NCBI RefSeq assembly: GCF_005239225.2
Contig: NC_133294.1
Location: 2,790,001 to 2,854,000, forward strand
Source of the DNA: Populus alba
Taxonomy: Eukaryota; Streptophyta; Magnoliopsida; Malpighiales; Salicaceae
DNA length: 64,000 bases
Reading direction: 5' to 3'
A program made the position numbers and the translations under genes. The notes below the pieces were generated by a model that was given only the letters and a program-made list of their open reading frames with translations, had not been told where the DNA came from and did not search any database. Below, in pieces: positions 19,971-30,559 of the stretch (position 1 is the stretch's first letter; each line of letters starts with the position of its first letter).

Positions 19971-22900
19971 AAGAATTGCAAGAATTGAGTCTGAAAGTTG
20001 GTGAGCAAGAGACAAGTGGAGTCGGTGAAGGAGGGTGTCATTGGCTATATTGTCCCCCGAACATCTTCAGAATGACATGTTGATCGAAAGTGCTTGGCAA
20101 AATGCAAATATTGCCAGAAAAGCTGATTCAAGAATGGTGATGAACAGTCAATCATATTGTTTTGGAATTCTGCATTTTGTTTTGGGATCACATCTTATCC
20201 TTCAACAAAACATGCCTTGCTTTTGTCTCTTTGTTGTTTTGAAATCAACAGATGTTTAACATTTTATTCTTACAAAATATTTTGATCAAACTCCAACATG
20301 CGATAAAGGTTAATCAATCCGGAAGATTAAAAGTGTTTTTTAAAATGACATGAGGTGACTAAACAATTTTGAACTCATACCTCCTGAAACTGAACCACAC
20401 ATCATATAGCTAAGTTTTAGCAGTATGCATAATGACATGTAGTGGATTTGGTAGTTATGGACTCGTGAATCATTGACTCTTACAAGTCCAAATCATTACA
20501 CTGGATGAGACCAAAATTTATCGGTTTTAACTGACCTTGCTTGAAAGGAGAAAAGGCCATCTTTGTTATCCTTTCATGTTTCTTGAAATATGATCCCTTG
20601 CAGTCCCATTTTGAGCCTAGTGAAATATTTTCTTTCAAAAAGAAACCCTGACTAGGATCACACCCCACACTGGGGGCAGATGAGAGATATGTTGGAGACA
20701 TTGATGTAATTGATGGATAAAGGGGAAGGCTTAGAACAAAAGTTGAATGGTTGAGAGAGAGCTAAAAGAAAACATATAGACTGGAGGCATATAAGAAAAT
20801 TTTGAGGAAGGCTATGAGTTGAAATTGCCTTCACTTAAAGACAAGTTAAAGATAAAGGAAGGAGAATGCCTATCAATTTTAAGAGAGGCAAGACAGTTTT
20901 TAATTGAGAAAAGACAACAAATGCCAAAAGTCAACACTAGAAAAATCAATGCTTCATATCTTTTGGTGTGTCTTGGATAGAGCCTCTAATGTCTTCAAAA
21001 AAAATTAGATTAGTTATTCATCAAAGAAAAAGTTGGATTTGCATTATGACCTATGTTAAGAGAATTCTGATATTTGAGATTAACAAGGTTATATGTCACT
21101 TTCTCTACAATGACAACAAGAGAAAGAGAATCGATGAATAGTTAATGTTGGTCCTAGGTCGTTGAAACCCTCAAACACCTTTTGAGCCTATGAAATTCCT
21201 TTCTTTTATAGCCATGAACTATAGCCTACATTACGTGCTTTTAAAAGTCCTTTTTGATCAAGTAAGCAATCTGAACCGATAAATGGCGATCTCAAAACTT
21301 GAAGAGTTTTTTTTTTCATAAGAGTCGTGGCTTCATGAATTAAGCTACTAGTTATTATGCATGTTGATAAAATAAATGCTAAGAAAAGAAACAACCTTTC
21401 TTGATAAAGCCTGAGCATCTTGTTTTTGAAATTCATAAAAATGTCACCTCATCACGGACCATCAAAAGATATACTCAAAATCAGAGTTTAAAATGGACAC
21501 AAAGAACCATGGGAAAGACCATTTTAATCTTACAACGGGTCATTTCTATTTTCAAAATACAAGATAATCAAAGGACTGCATTGAATAGTGTGTTGGGTCT
21601 TTGACCAAAGAAGTTTGAATTTCAAAAGAAAAAAAAATAATTTCAAAAACAGACATCTCTCTGATTTCATTTCAACAATTAGACTTGAACAGACATGACC
21701 TTTGAAGTATGAGATTTGATTCTAGAACAATAAAGATTGTCAAACAAAGAAGAGCATTTATTGAGTTTGTGGAATCCTTGACATGAAATGACATCAACTC
21801 TTCTCAAAACTCCTTGAAAGGTTGACCACCTGGGGGCAATATAGTGGACCCTAAGAAGGAAAACAGACAGTATCCAGATTAGCTGGGGGCAAAGAAAGAA
21901 TCAGATGATGAGTCATCAAAGTCCCGGAAAGTTTTAGCATATGACAATGATAAAGAAAAACCTTCTTGAGTATAAACCGATGAACGAACCTTCAGATCAT
22001 ATTGGGGGCAAGGTTGTTCAAACACAATCCATGATCTAGTGCACTTCAGTAGCAATTGATGAGCAATGCTGCACTAGAAGGATATTTTCATATCTTCATC
22101 TTGGTTTATCATCTTCAACATGGTTATGCCTTTTGAACAATGTTATCACATAGTTGCATGTGCATGAATGCTGGAAGGATGCACCCACCAAGACTGACTA
22201 TGGGACCATTTGTTTTGAAGCTCAAATGCACACTTCACCTCATGAATATGGGTGATAACATGAACATCATTGATGATGCCAATACATTTCTTTTCAAGAT
22301 CTGATTAGATGGGTGAGAAGAACTTTTTGAGGAAAACATTGAGCTTACAACGATGAGTCTTTCCTTGCAAAGTATGAGATGCATGTCGGAATGACGTGGC
22401 AGTTCCATGATTATGGATGACTACATATACTTGAATGGTGTTTCAGCCGAAGGCAAGTTCATGACTGATTAACAATCTTGATGGGTGTTGGCATGATGCA
22501 CACAATCAACCAGATGATAATTCTCAGAAGAAGCCAGGAGAGAAAATCCTTCATGATGAATCAAGCAGTACCACACTTGGGGGCAGGGTCAAGCTTGATG
22601 AACGAGGCAAGCAGTAATTGTCGAAGACAGCCCGGGATGTGCATTGCATTTACAGCTGAGTGAAGGGCTAGCACATGAATGAGCCAATGCATCGGAAGAA
22701 CAAAGAAAGCTTTGGGATACAAACAAGGGCACCCTATGATAATGGAGCATCAAGGACGGGGGGACCTATATTTCAAATCAGGTAAGGATGCATGCATATC
22801 ATCTAACCTCAAAAAAAAAAAAACCATTTGCACATATTTTTGAATTGTTACAGGAAAATCTTTAATGAGGTCCAGCAAGATGGTGGAAAAAGAAAGAAGC

Positions 22901-23169
22901 ATTGTGGTGATGATAATAAAGAATCGGTTTTGATCATGGAATAAAAGGACGATGGGATAAACCTTACCATTAGGAAAATCCTAAAGAAATGAAAGGATCA
23001 ACCTTGCAATCGGGAAGGCTCGAGTTTTCAACCCTTGCAGTCAGGAAACACCGAGTTTTTCAAACCCTATGATCAGGAATTATCAGGAAGCACCAAGTTT
23101 TCCAGCCCTTCTTCTGTCATCCCCTCATGACTTCGCCAGGTAAGTCCTATTTTTCACACTTGTCATCAT
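19971..23169 (+). other. G1 internal noncoding region
   Basis: 3.2 kb with no domain I can recognise on either strand, full of short decayed frames. It contains five copies of TGGGGGCA (20671, 21831, 21884, 22003, 22578) and, at about 22980-23110, short GGGAAGGCTCGAGTTTT-like repeats. It replaces the place where pol should be. Confidence 0.5.
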
Positions 23170-24420
23170 ATTATTTTCATCTGGGTAGGTCGCCCATCAT
23201 AATAAGACCGTTTTTCACATTTTTTCCATCCGGGTAGGTCACCCATGACAATGAGACCGCACTTCATCATATTTTTGCTATCTGGGTAGGTCACCCATTA
23301 CAATGAGACCACACTTCATATTTTTTCCATTTTTTTGGGTAGGTCACCCATTACAATGAGACCGCACTTCACATTCTTTCTATTTGGGTAGGTCGCCCAT
23401 CACAACGAGACCACTTCATCATATTTTTTCCATCTGGGTAGGTCACCCATTACAATGAGACCACACTTCATATTTTTTCCATTTTTGGGTAGGTCACCCA
23501 TTACAATGAGACCGCACTTCACATTCTTTTTAATTGGGTAGGTCGCCAATCACAATGAGACCACTTCATCATATTTTTTCCATCTGGGTAGGTCACCCAT
23601 TACAATGAGACCACACTTCACATTTTTTCCATTTTGGGTAGGTCGCCCATCACAACGAGACCGCTTTTTCACATTTTTTCTATTTGGGTAGGTCGCCCAT
23701 CACAACGAGACCGCTTTTTCATATTCTTTCCACTTGGGTAGGTCACCCATCACAATGAGACCACCATTTTTTCTGGGTAGGTCACCCATTAGAATGAGAC
23801 CATTCTCCATCTTGTGTTTATCTGGGTCGGTCACCCATAAGAATGAGGTCATTCTTCCCCTTAGGTAGGTCACCCATAAGAATGAGACAACTATTTCCCC
23901 TTTCCACTTGGGTAGGTCACCCATCACAATGAGACCACCATTTTTTCTGGGTAGGTCACCCATTAGAATGAGACCATTCTCCATTTTTTTTTTACCTGGG
24001 TAGGTCACCCATAAGAATGAGGCCATTCCTCCCCCTGGGTAGGTCACCCAAAGAATGAGACCACTCTTCCTTTTTCCACTTGGGTAGGTCACCCATCACA
24101 ATGAGACCACCATTTTTTCTGGGTAGGTCACCCATTAGAATGAGACCATTCTCCATCTTTTTTTTTACCTGGGTAGGTCACCCATAAGAATGAGGCCATT
24201 CTTCCCCCGGGTAGGTCACCCAAAGAATGAGACCACTCTTCCTTTTTTCACTTGGGTAGGTCACCCATCACAATGAGACCACCATTTTTTCTGGGTAGGT
24301 CACCCATTAGAATGAGACCATTCTCCATCTTTTTTTACCTGGGTAGGTCACCCATAAGAATGAGGCCACTCTTCCTCCTTTCCACTTGGGTAGGTCACCC
24401 ATTATAATGAGACCACTTTT
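23170..24420 (+). repeat. G1 tandem array of TGGGTAGGTCACCC units with higher-order period
   Basis: About 27 units, each 37-54 bp, built on CTGGGTAGGTC(A/G)CCCAT..(C)AATGAGACC plus a T/C-rich spacer. The core GGGTAGGTCACCC is a dyad (GGGT...ACCC). In the right half four unit types alternate in fixed order, giving a higher-order period of about 172 bp: the unit CACAATGAGACCACCA starts at 23751, 23925, 24097 and 24269. The same array, inverted, is at 51152-51698 in G3, so it belongs to the element family. Confidence 0.9.
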
Positions 24421-24628
24421 TACACATTCTTTTGTTCCAGTTGAATGAGGTCGCCAGATGGGATCTCATGTACCTTTGGTTAAAGGGAATCTCCATATAG
24501 GATTTCAGGTTGACCGAGTTACACACATTCTTTGGTTTTGGTTCAAAAAATAGAGAAAAACAATGAAAATCCAAAAAAATATGTTTTTTTTAATATATTC
24601 TCATCATTTTAGCATTTTCAGTGTCGTC
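24421..24628 (+). other. G1 sequence between array and shortened 3' LTR
   Basis: Contains GGTCGCCAGATGGGATCTCATG, also found in modified form beside the G3 array. The polypurine tract and the first 1.45 kb of the LTR, which should follow, are missing. Confidence 0.5.
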
Positions 24629-25724
24629 TAAAAAGAATATAATTTTTCAAAAGATTTTCAAACGCGTTCGACTTTTCAAGCGTCGTTTTTAAAATCATTG
24701 ATTTTCCTCATTGAGTCGACGTTGATATTGCTCGTTTTCAAAAAAATACAAAAAAATAAGAAAAATCAAAATTTACAAAAAAAAAAAGTTAAGGGACCAA
24801 TTTTGAGGCCGAAACAATATTTTTGCCTATGTATAGGGAATTTTGAATATTGGAAGAAGAGGCAACCTAAGAATTTTTTTTTTCTTCACCCGAAACCAGC
24901 CGCTCCCCCTGGCCCAAGACCTCTCTTTCAGCTGAAAATTAGGGACTCAGCCCCCCACCCATGGTCTTCTTTTCCTTGTTTCCAGCCGACAATGGAGGCC
25001 CCTCCTCATTAGGAGAACCCATATTTCTTCTCATCCCCAACTATGCAAAAGTGAGAGGAGATTGGAGCCATTTTCCAGGGGTCTGAGAGCAGTGGGCAGA
25101 GACCCACGGTCCCTAGCCCCTTTGGATTTTCTTCTTCTCCCCTGCACCCGAAGGAGAGAGGGTGAGTTTCCATTTTCTTCTTCCTCAGCTGCCAGACCCA
25201 ACAGCATACCTTCTCAGCCGGCTCACCCTTTTCCTTTCCTTCCCTTCTTCCCCATCAACCAGAAAACCCAACGCCTGCACAAATCAGCCACTCACCCAAA
25301 CCAGTCGCTCAAGCCTCCTTCCCCCTGGCCACCTGATTTTTTTTTCTTTTCCCCCTTCGGCAGCCCATCTTTCAGAAATCAGAGGCAGCCTATGCCTCTC
25401 CTTCCCCCCTTTAGCTGTTTCTTCTCCCTTACCCAGCGCCGTCCTTCAGCCCCATTTTCCAGACCATCCCCATCTTCAACTTTAGCCGCTCAAGCCTCCT
25501 CCCTGTTTTCATTTTTTTTCCTGACCCAAACTAGCCGGCCAAGACAGCTCCCTCATCCCCCTCTCGGCCGTTCCTCCTTCTTCACCATCAGCGACCCACA
25601 GCCATCAAGGACTCAGCTCTGACTGACCTCCTTCTCAGCCACCATTAGCTGACCACCCTCTCCTCTCCATTCAGCCTCCAATAGCAGCCGATGCCGTGCG
25701 CCGGATTTTTTTTGGGGTGCGACA
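24629..25724 (+). repeat. G1 3' LTR, doubly deleted
   Basis: 24629-25688 matches 15491-16552 with few differences. The remainder matches only the last 36 bp of the 5' LTR (17694-17729). So the first 1.45 kb is gone, and an internal 1.14 kb is gone with a shared CAGC at the join. Ends GTGCGACA. Confidence 0.85.
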
Positions 25725-26090
25725 ATCTGAACAGGGAAAAAAAAAAGGAAAAAAAGAGTTGCAGGATTGATGTCGATTGTTCAAGATCGACACAGCACAC
25801 CAATAATCTGAAGTATTCATATAATATTATCTTACTTTTTCTGTAAAACAATTTTCAAGTTAATTCCCTGCAATCAACTCCTCCATGCCCTTTCATAAAA
25901 ATATCTGTACATATGATAAATCTCTATGCTGATCCAACAAAATCGGTTGACGAGATCATCAATAATTAGTTTCTAACAGTGAATTAATCGAAGTGATTCT
26001 CAGTTACAGCAGAGTTACATTCCGCAATATAACATAATACTAAAAGAGATAAGAGAGAGAGAGTACCTGCAATCTTCACTTTCCCTTCGC
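25725..26090 (-). promoter_or_regulatory. psiTNL-B 5' flank
   Basis: Closely matches the sequence upstream of the psiTNL-D ATG (36030-36310) and part of that upstream of psiTNL-E (44440-44590), with GATCTGAACA, CAAGATCGACA, GCACACCAATAA and a GAGAGAGAGTACCTG block. This is therefore the gene's untranslated and promoter side, stranded right of G1. Confidence 0.75.
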
Positions 26091-26207
26091 TGATGTTCTC
26101 TTATCCGTTCATCAATTTTCTGCTTTTAAATCAACCTTAAAAGTCTCTGTGGTACGGACCATTTCCGCGTTAGGACCTTCTTTTTTTTTTTTTTTAATTT
26201 GCTCAGA

Positions 26208-26304
26208 ATTGAGAGAGAAAGGGTGGATTGTAATTTTAAGACAATTCATCCCCACAAGTCCACTCTCTCTATGGTATGGAACGTTTCCGCCTGAGGAATT
26301 TTCC
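26208..26304. repeat. Spacer module, copy 1
   Basis: ATTGAGAGAGAAAGGGTGGA to GGAATTTTCC; contains ATGGTATGGAACGTTTCCGC. Further copies at 28309-28400, 38786-38884 and, partial, 38940-38991. Confidence 0.85.
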
Positions 26305-27767
26305 ATGGCTAATGCCGGAAGCAGAAAGTCAGAATGTCTAGGCATGACATCCTGAAGTAAGAATCAAGTTAGAAAATAAACTCCACAAGTTGATGGCTAT
26401 TAACATCGTGAAGTAAGAATGAAGTTAGAAAAATCTAATTAAGAGGAGAAGTTGATGGCTATCAACATCATTTCTGTGATTGCAGGATACGTTTGGTTTT
26501 AACAAGACAGCAGAGTTATGAGTATTTGATTCATTTGCAAGGGCAGGGATGGCAGGAGGGGAAGTTGCTTGTTACGTCTTTGTGTAGATTTCTTCCCCAT
26601 AACTTTCCTGACCTTGCTGTTCTTTAGGAATTTTCTTCCCACATATATTAATAGCACCATGGGGCAGGCCAATCTTACATTAATTAACTATATACAATTG
26701 ATGTGTATAATCTCTTTTACAGTGCTTCGTCTTACTTCCAGCGCAATATTCCTTTTTCTTTTTCTTTTTTCATTTTTTGTGAAATCCAACACATCTAATT
26801 GTGTTAAATTAAAATGTTAACTTCCACATAAACTAGCACGTGTCAAAACTTAAACATTAAGATCAAAATCAGGATAAAGCTAAAGTAAATTTGATGTTTT
26901 TTTTTTTTTTTTGTATAAAGTAAATTTGATATTGACATCACATGGAAGTAAATAACTAAAACTAATGGAATATTTGTTACGGAATAATAGGGACTTGATA
27001 CTTAATGTATATAGTTTAAACTCTAACTTGCATTTATATTTAAACATAGGTAAGTTATTTCATTAGTCAAAAAATAAGAATCATGAAATAAAAATATTCT
27101 TGGCATTTAAAATTTATTATCTTATTTATTTTAACCCCTTACTAAAAAATTATTAACTTTATCATCTACTTTTCGAGGTTTAAAAAATAAATATTGACCT
27201 GAACATGAAATTAATTATTATTTAAATATAAAATAACATTATTTTTTAGCATACTAATTTTTAAACATCATCAAAACTTACCTATTTATCCAAAAAAAAA
27301 AAAAAAAGGCATGCAATATTTTTAGCATAGAAATAAGAAATGCAATCGATGATGCTAATGAATTGTCCAATAATGCCACCGAGAAGCATTGTGTTACCCT
27401 CTGTCCAATAAAATAAGGCAAAGCATTAGCTAAAAACCCTTCACCCACGTATTCACCCACTACGGGGGTTTGAATATGATGGAATTTGAAGTGTTTAATT
27501 GTTTGTTCTCATATATAAAAAACGCGTGATTTGGATTTTTTATAAATAAAATTTTAATTTAAATAAAAAAAAATTAATTTAACTAAATCTTATGAACTCC
27601 TCAAATTAAATCAGATCAATATCAAATAATTATTTTTAAAACAAAAATAAAATTATTTTATTTTTATAAAATAATTGACTTAAGATAATTGCATAATGCA
27701 GTTACCCAGAATTTATTTTAGATTTGTCCTCAGACCAAAAGCTTCGTTTGTTTTGCACCAGCTTTTT

Positions 27768-28145
27768 TGTTTGCGGTGCAAAAAAAATATAGCAAAGTAT
27801 TTGGTAACTATTAAAATTATGTTTTATACTACAGAACCCCTAAAAAATTAAGTTTGAAACGTATTTTTCTTGAATCAGTTTTTACATGCTTTTTTAACCG
27901 AGTTTCATAAAATACTGTTTGTTTTTTGATTTCAAAAGCGCTTTTAAAAAAATTTGATAATTTTTTTTTTTCATTTGCTTCAAATTAATTTTTTTGGTGT
28001 TTTTAGATGATTTTGATGTACTGATATAAAAAAATTAAAAATTAAAAAATATTATTTTAATGCATTTCCAAGTAAAAGGCATTTTGAAAAACAACCGCAA
28101 CCACACAACTACCAAACATTTTATACATGTTTTTTGCTGCACATA
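27768..28145. mobile_element. MITE-like repeat
   Basis: Contains TTTTGATGTACTGATAT, AATATTATTTTAATGCATTT, CCAAG..AAAGGCATTTTGAAAA and CAACCGCAACCACACAACTACC. I recall this string of motifs from a very abundant miniature element in Populus/Salix. Terminal repeats and target duplication are not clear, so the borders are rough. Confidence 0.45.
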
Positions 28146-28308
28146 AACTTCAACCATAATTTTTACCAAACACATATCTAAATTCAACTAACTTTAGTTA
28201 ATCATACTTTTTTAAAATTTATATTTTTCAAACTATAACTACAAAAACAACCTCAAAAACAAATACACTCAAGTTCCTACCGGTTCAAGACATGGGCATG
28301 GTTTTAAA

Positions 28309-28400
28309 ATTGAGAGAGAAAGGGTGGATTGTAATTTTAAGACAAGTCCCCCCTACAGGTCCACTCTCTCTATGGTATGGAATGTTTCCGCGTGAGGACT
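28309..28400. repeat. Spacer module, copy 2
   Basis: Same module as 26208-26304, preceded by CCTACCGGTTCAAGACATGG, which also precedes copy 3. Confidence 0.85.
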
Positions 28401-28639
28401 TTATTGGTTTTAGTTTGATCAAGACTTGGATGTTGAATACAATCACTAATCTATTTGATTATAATCTCGACAATTAATGCACACTGAATTTTCCATGGAC
28501 GTAATCGGAATGCAACTTGACCAGTTATGCTATTGACATCCTTAAGTAAGAATCAAGTTAGAAAAATCTAATTAAGAGGAGAAGTTGATGGCTATTGACA
28601 TCATTTCGGCCAAAAATTCTATCGAAAAATTGAGGGGTA

Positions 28640-29241
28640 AGAAGCCCAGACTCTACCCCTTCGTATTGTTTCTGATTTCAAGAAAAACAAGACGATAAGG
28701 ATTGCATACAGACATAGCAGAAAACCATGTGAATAGATCAAAGCCACATATCCGGTGCGTAGCAGGTGAGGATATTTTGAATGACAAGTACTCTACAAAC
28801 TCTTTCTAAAGTAGCCACTCCGCTACAAACTCTTTCTAAAGTAGCCACTCCTGTTCTTCCTCCTCGTGAAACCACATTAACATCTCATTTTCATCATATT
28901 CAAGGACAATGCTGAATCTGTTGCCCTAAAGTTGTATCTGTTCCATCAAAGCAGAATTTATAAAATGAGCAAAGGGAAAAATTTTCTAGATATACAAGAA
29001 CAAAAATGTAGAGTTGAAATAAAGCAGAACTTATAAAATGAGCAACGGAGATCAAGAATTTTAAATTTTGGAAGAGACTGTGAAAACACTTGAAATCAGT
29101 TGTTGTCCATTGAAAATAAGAGAGATAGCTGTATAGAGAGACTAGATACAGAGCATGCCTTTCCAAGCAACAATTAGACTGGTTCTGAATTAGATTAAGA
29201 GCCACAAACTTCACCAAGCAGAAGTGCTTTGGTTTGGATCT
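28640..29241 (-). pseudogene. psiTNL-C: C-terminal and LRR-region remnants
   Basis: Minus strand. About 29241-29130 matches the end of the first LRR-region exon (KFVALNLIQNQSNCCLE), about 29100-29050 only the start of the main LRR exon (SLPKFKILDLR), then directly the start of the C-terminal exon (about 28990-28660; WFHEEEEQEW). The main LRR array is deleted. psiTNL-E (38997-39538) has the same deletion and the same sequence order, so the two are duplicates. Confidence 0.75.
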
Positions 29242-30301
29242 TGTAATAACCCAACCTTTTTTTTATTATTATTTTCCTTGAAAAATAATAAAAAAAAATG
29301 ATGATGAAAAAAACAAATAAAAAATAAAATAAATAAAGATGAATTAAAATTTGGGTTAACGGCAATATAAGTGGAAGTTTTGGGATTTAATTAAATTTTG
29401 AATTTGTTTTATTAACCAAATTAAGAGCTTAATTGAGGAATTGATAAGTTTGAGACTTAATTGAACTTGAAATTAGTTAATTAATGAAATCAGGGGCTTA
29501 ATTAAATAACTATCAAAGTTTTGGGCTGATTCTAGTTAAAATTGCAAGAAATTAAAATCCAATGACCAATTTATAAATAGCGCTGAGATGTAGGGGTCCA
29601 ATTAAAATTTATCCAGGGGCTTGCTTACAAAGCTTTCAAAACATCAGACCAAAACGAAAATGGCCATGAATACTGTTCATCTTCTTCAACGAACTAGACC
29701 GGAAACGGACGCCCCACGATCCCTATAACTCCTGCAATAACAAGGGTCGGTCGCCTCATTATTTAGAGGTGACTGCATGCCATTCTCTGGCTCTATAAAA
29801 AGCCAGAGAAAGACCATGCACACGGGGGGGGGACTGGGGGAAGGAGAAACGTAAAGAAGAACATATAAAAAAAAAAAAACAGAAGAGAGAAACAAGGGAT
29901 GACAGAGAAGAGATTGAAGCGAAAAACAGAGAGAAAAAACGAACATCAGTGAAAAACTAAAGGGACGCCCTTTAGTTAAATATTCATTGATGCTATAGTT
30001 GGGAATATTACAAGCAAACCATCAGATCATAAACCAATAATTTTTTAGGAATTTAAGATAAAATCAACAATGTAGCCTGTCATAGACAGAAAGTTTAAGA
30101 GCTGATAATATCTTCCCTTTTATATAACCAGTCTTGTACCATAAAATCTTTGTTGACCAGTTAGGATTCCTAGTGACCATAATATTAGATGACAACTCTG
30201 TAAACAAGATCATTCCCCGTAAAAAAACAAGATGTTAAATGTCTGTTTTTTTCTCTTATAAAATTTCATTTTTACATGGTCGCGCGAAGTCCAATGTGAC
30301 A
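29242..30301 (+). repeat. LTR in psiTNL-C, shortened
   Basis: Starts TGTAATAACCC, ends ...CCAATGTGACA; TATA box at 29794-29800. It is the counterpart of the solo LTR 39539-41438 and sits at the same host position (after GGTTTGGATC), but lacks the segment matching about 40282-41100. No target duplication on the right. Confidence 0.75.
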
Positions 30302-30559
30302 TATGTTTATTAAAATCGCGAGAACTAGGCCAATATTTCAAAAAAACTTCAAAAAAATATATTTTTTATTTTAATATCTAGGGTTATGATCTTATATGTA
30401 AGACGTATTCAGGATATTAAATTCTTTTTTTGACGTTAGAGCGGTTAGATTTTACCCGATAAGATAATGATCTTTTTATCGAAGAGAATTTTTCTTAAAT
30501 CATAAACGGACCAACAATTAAAAAATACGACAATTTCTTGTGACCATGATCTTATACGA
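30302..30559 (+). repeat. Tat-type LTR fragment
   Basis: Matches the G2 LTR at about 48461-48720 (GAGAACTAGGCCAATATTTC, TTTTTACCCGATAAGATAA, AGGATTTTTCTTGAACC-like). Truncated at both ends. Confidence 0.7.

Larger units (their letters stand above)
14035..25724 (+). mobile_element. G1: long non-autonomous Tat/Ogre-like Ty3/Gypsy element
   Basis: 11.7 kb on the plus strand: 5' LTR of about 3.7 kb (TGTTGTAACC...GTGCGACA), Tat-type primer site, leader homologous to that of G2, about 5 kb of decayed internal sequence with recognisable gag scraps but no pol, a 1.25-kb tandem array, and a shortened 3' LTR. The LTRs share 1.06 kb at about 98-99% by eye. The flanks do not match (TCATT left, ATCTG right), and about 320 bp of host TIR exon and leader are missing between them. 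It shares ends, primer site, leader and 3' array with G2/G3, so it probably depended on them. Confidence 0.85.
5732..26090 (-). pseudogene. psiTNL-B: TIR-NB-ARC-LRR resistance gene split by two retrotransposons
   Basis: Minus-strand TNL spread over 20 kb. In transcription order: 5' flank 25725-26090, TIR exon end 13823-14034, intron, NB-ARC exon 13222-13470 plus 7758-8547, first LRR exon 7253-7652, main LRR exon about 6420-7159, C-terminal exon about 5732-6339. Exon borders carry GTAAGT or GTATGT donors. G1 replaces the N-terminal two thirds of the TIR exon, and Copia-2 splits NB-ARC. Frameshifts lie before the P-loop, at a deletion in NB-ARC, at about 6930 and at about 5930, so it is dead regardless of the insertions. 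Intact TNLs are cytoplasmic or nuclear receptors for pathogen effectors. Confidence 0.9.
26091..28639. other. TNL spacer DNA, no gene
   Basis: AT-rich spacer with two copies of a 97-bp module (26208-26304, 28309-28400). A block AAGTAAGAATCAAGTTAG...GAGGAGAAGTTGATGGCTAT is present near 26355-26480 and 28540-28605. A MITE-like stretch is at about 27768-28145. Open frames here show no domain. Confidence 0.6.

Noticed and set aside
23700..24092. A 130-residue minus-strand open frame with repeated WVTYPG/MGDLPRKNG units
   Set aside because: It lies wholly in the tandem array; unit lengths vary and shift frame. The repetitive peptide only mirrors the DNA repeat.
23170..24420. CRISPR-like regular repeats
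   Set aside because: Plant nuclear context, spacers are T/C-rich and themselves repeated in a higher-order pattern, no cas genes. It is a retrotransposon tandem array.
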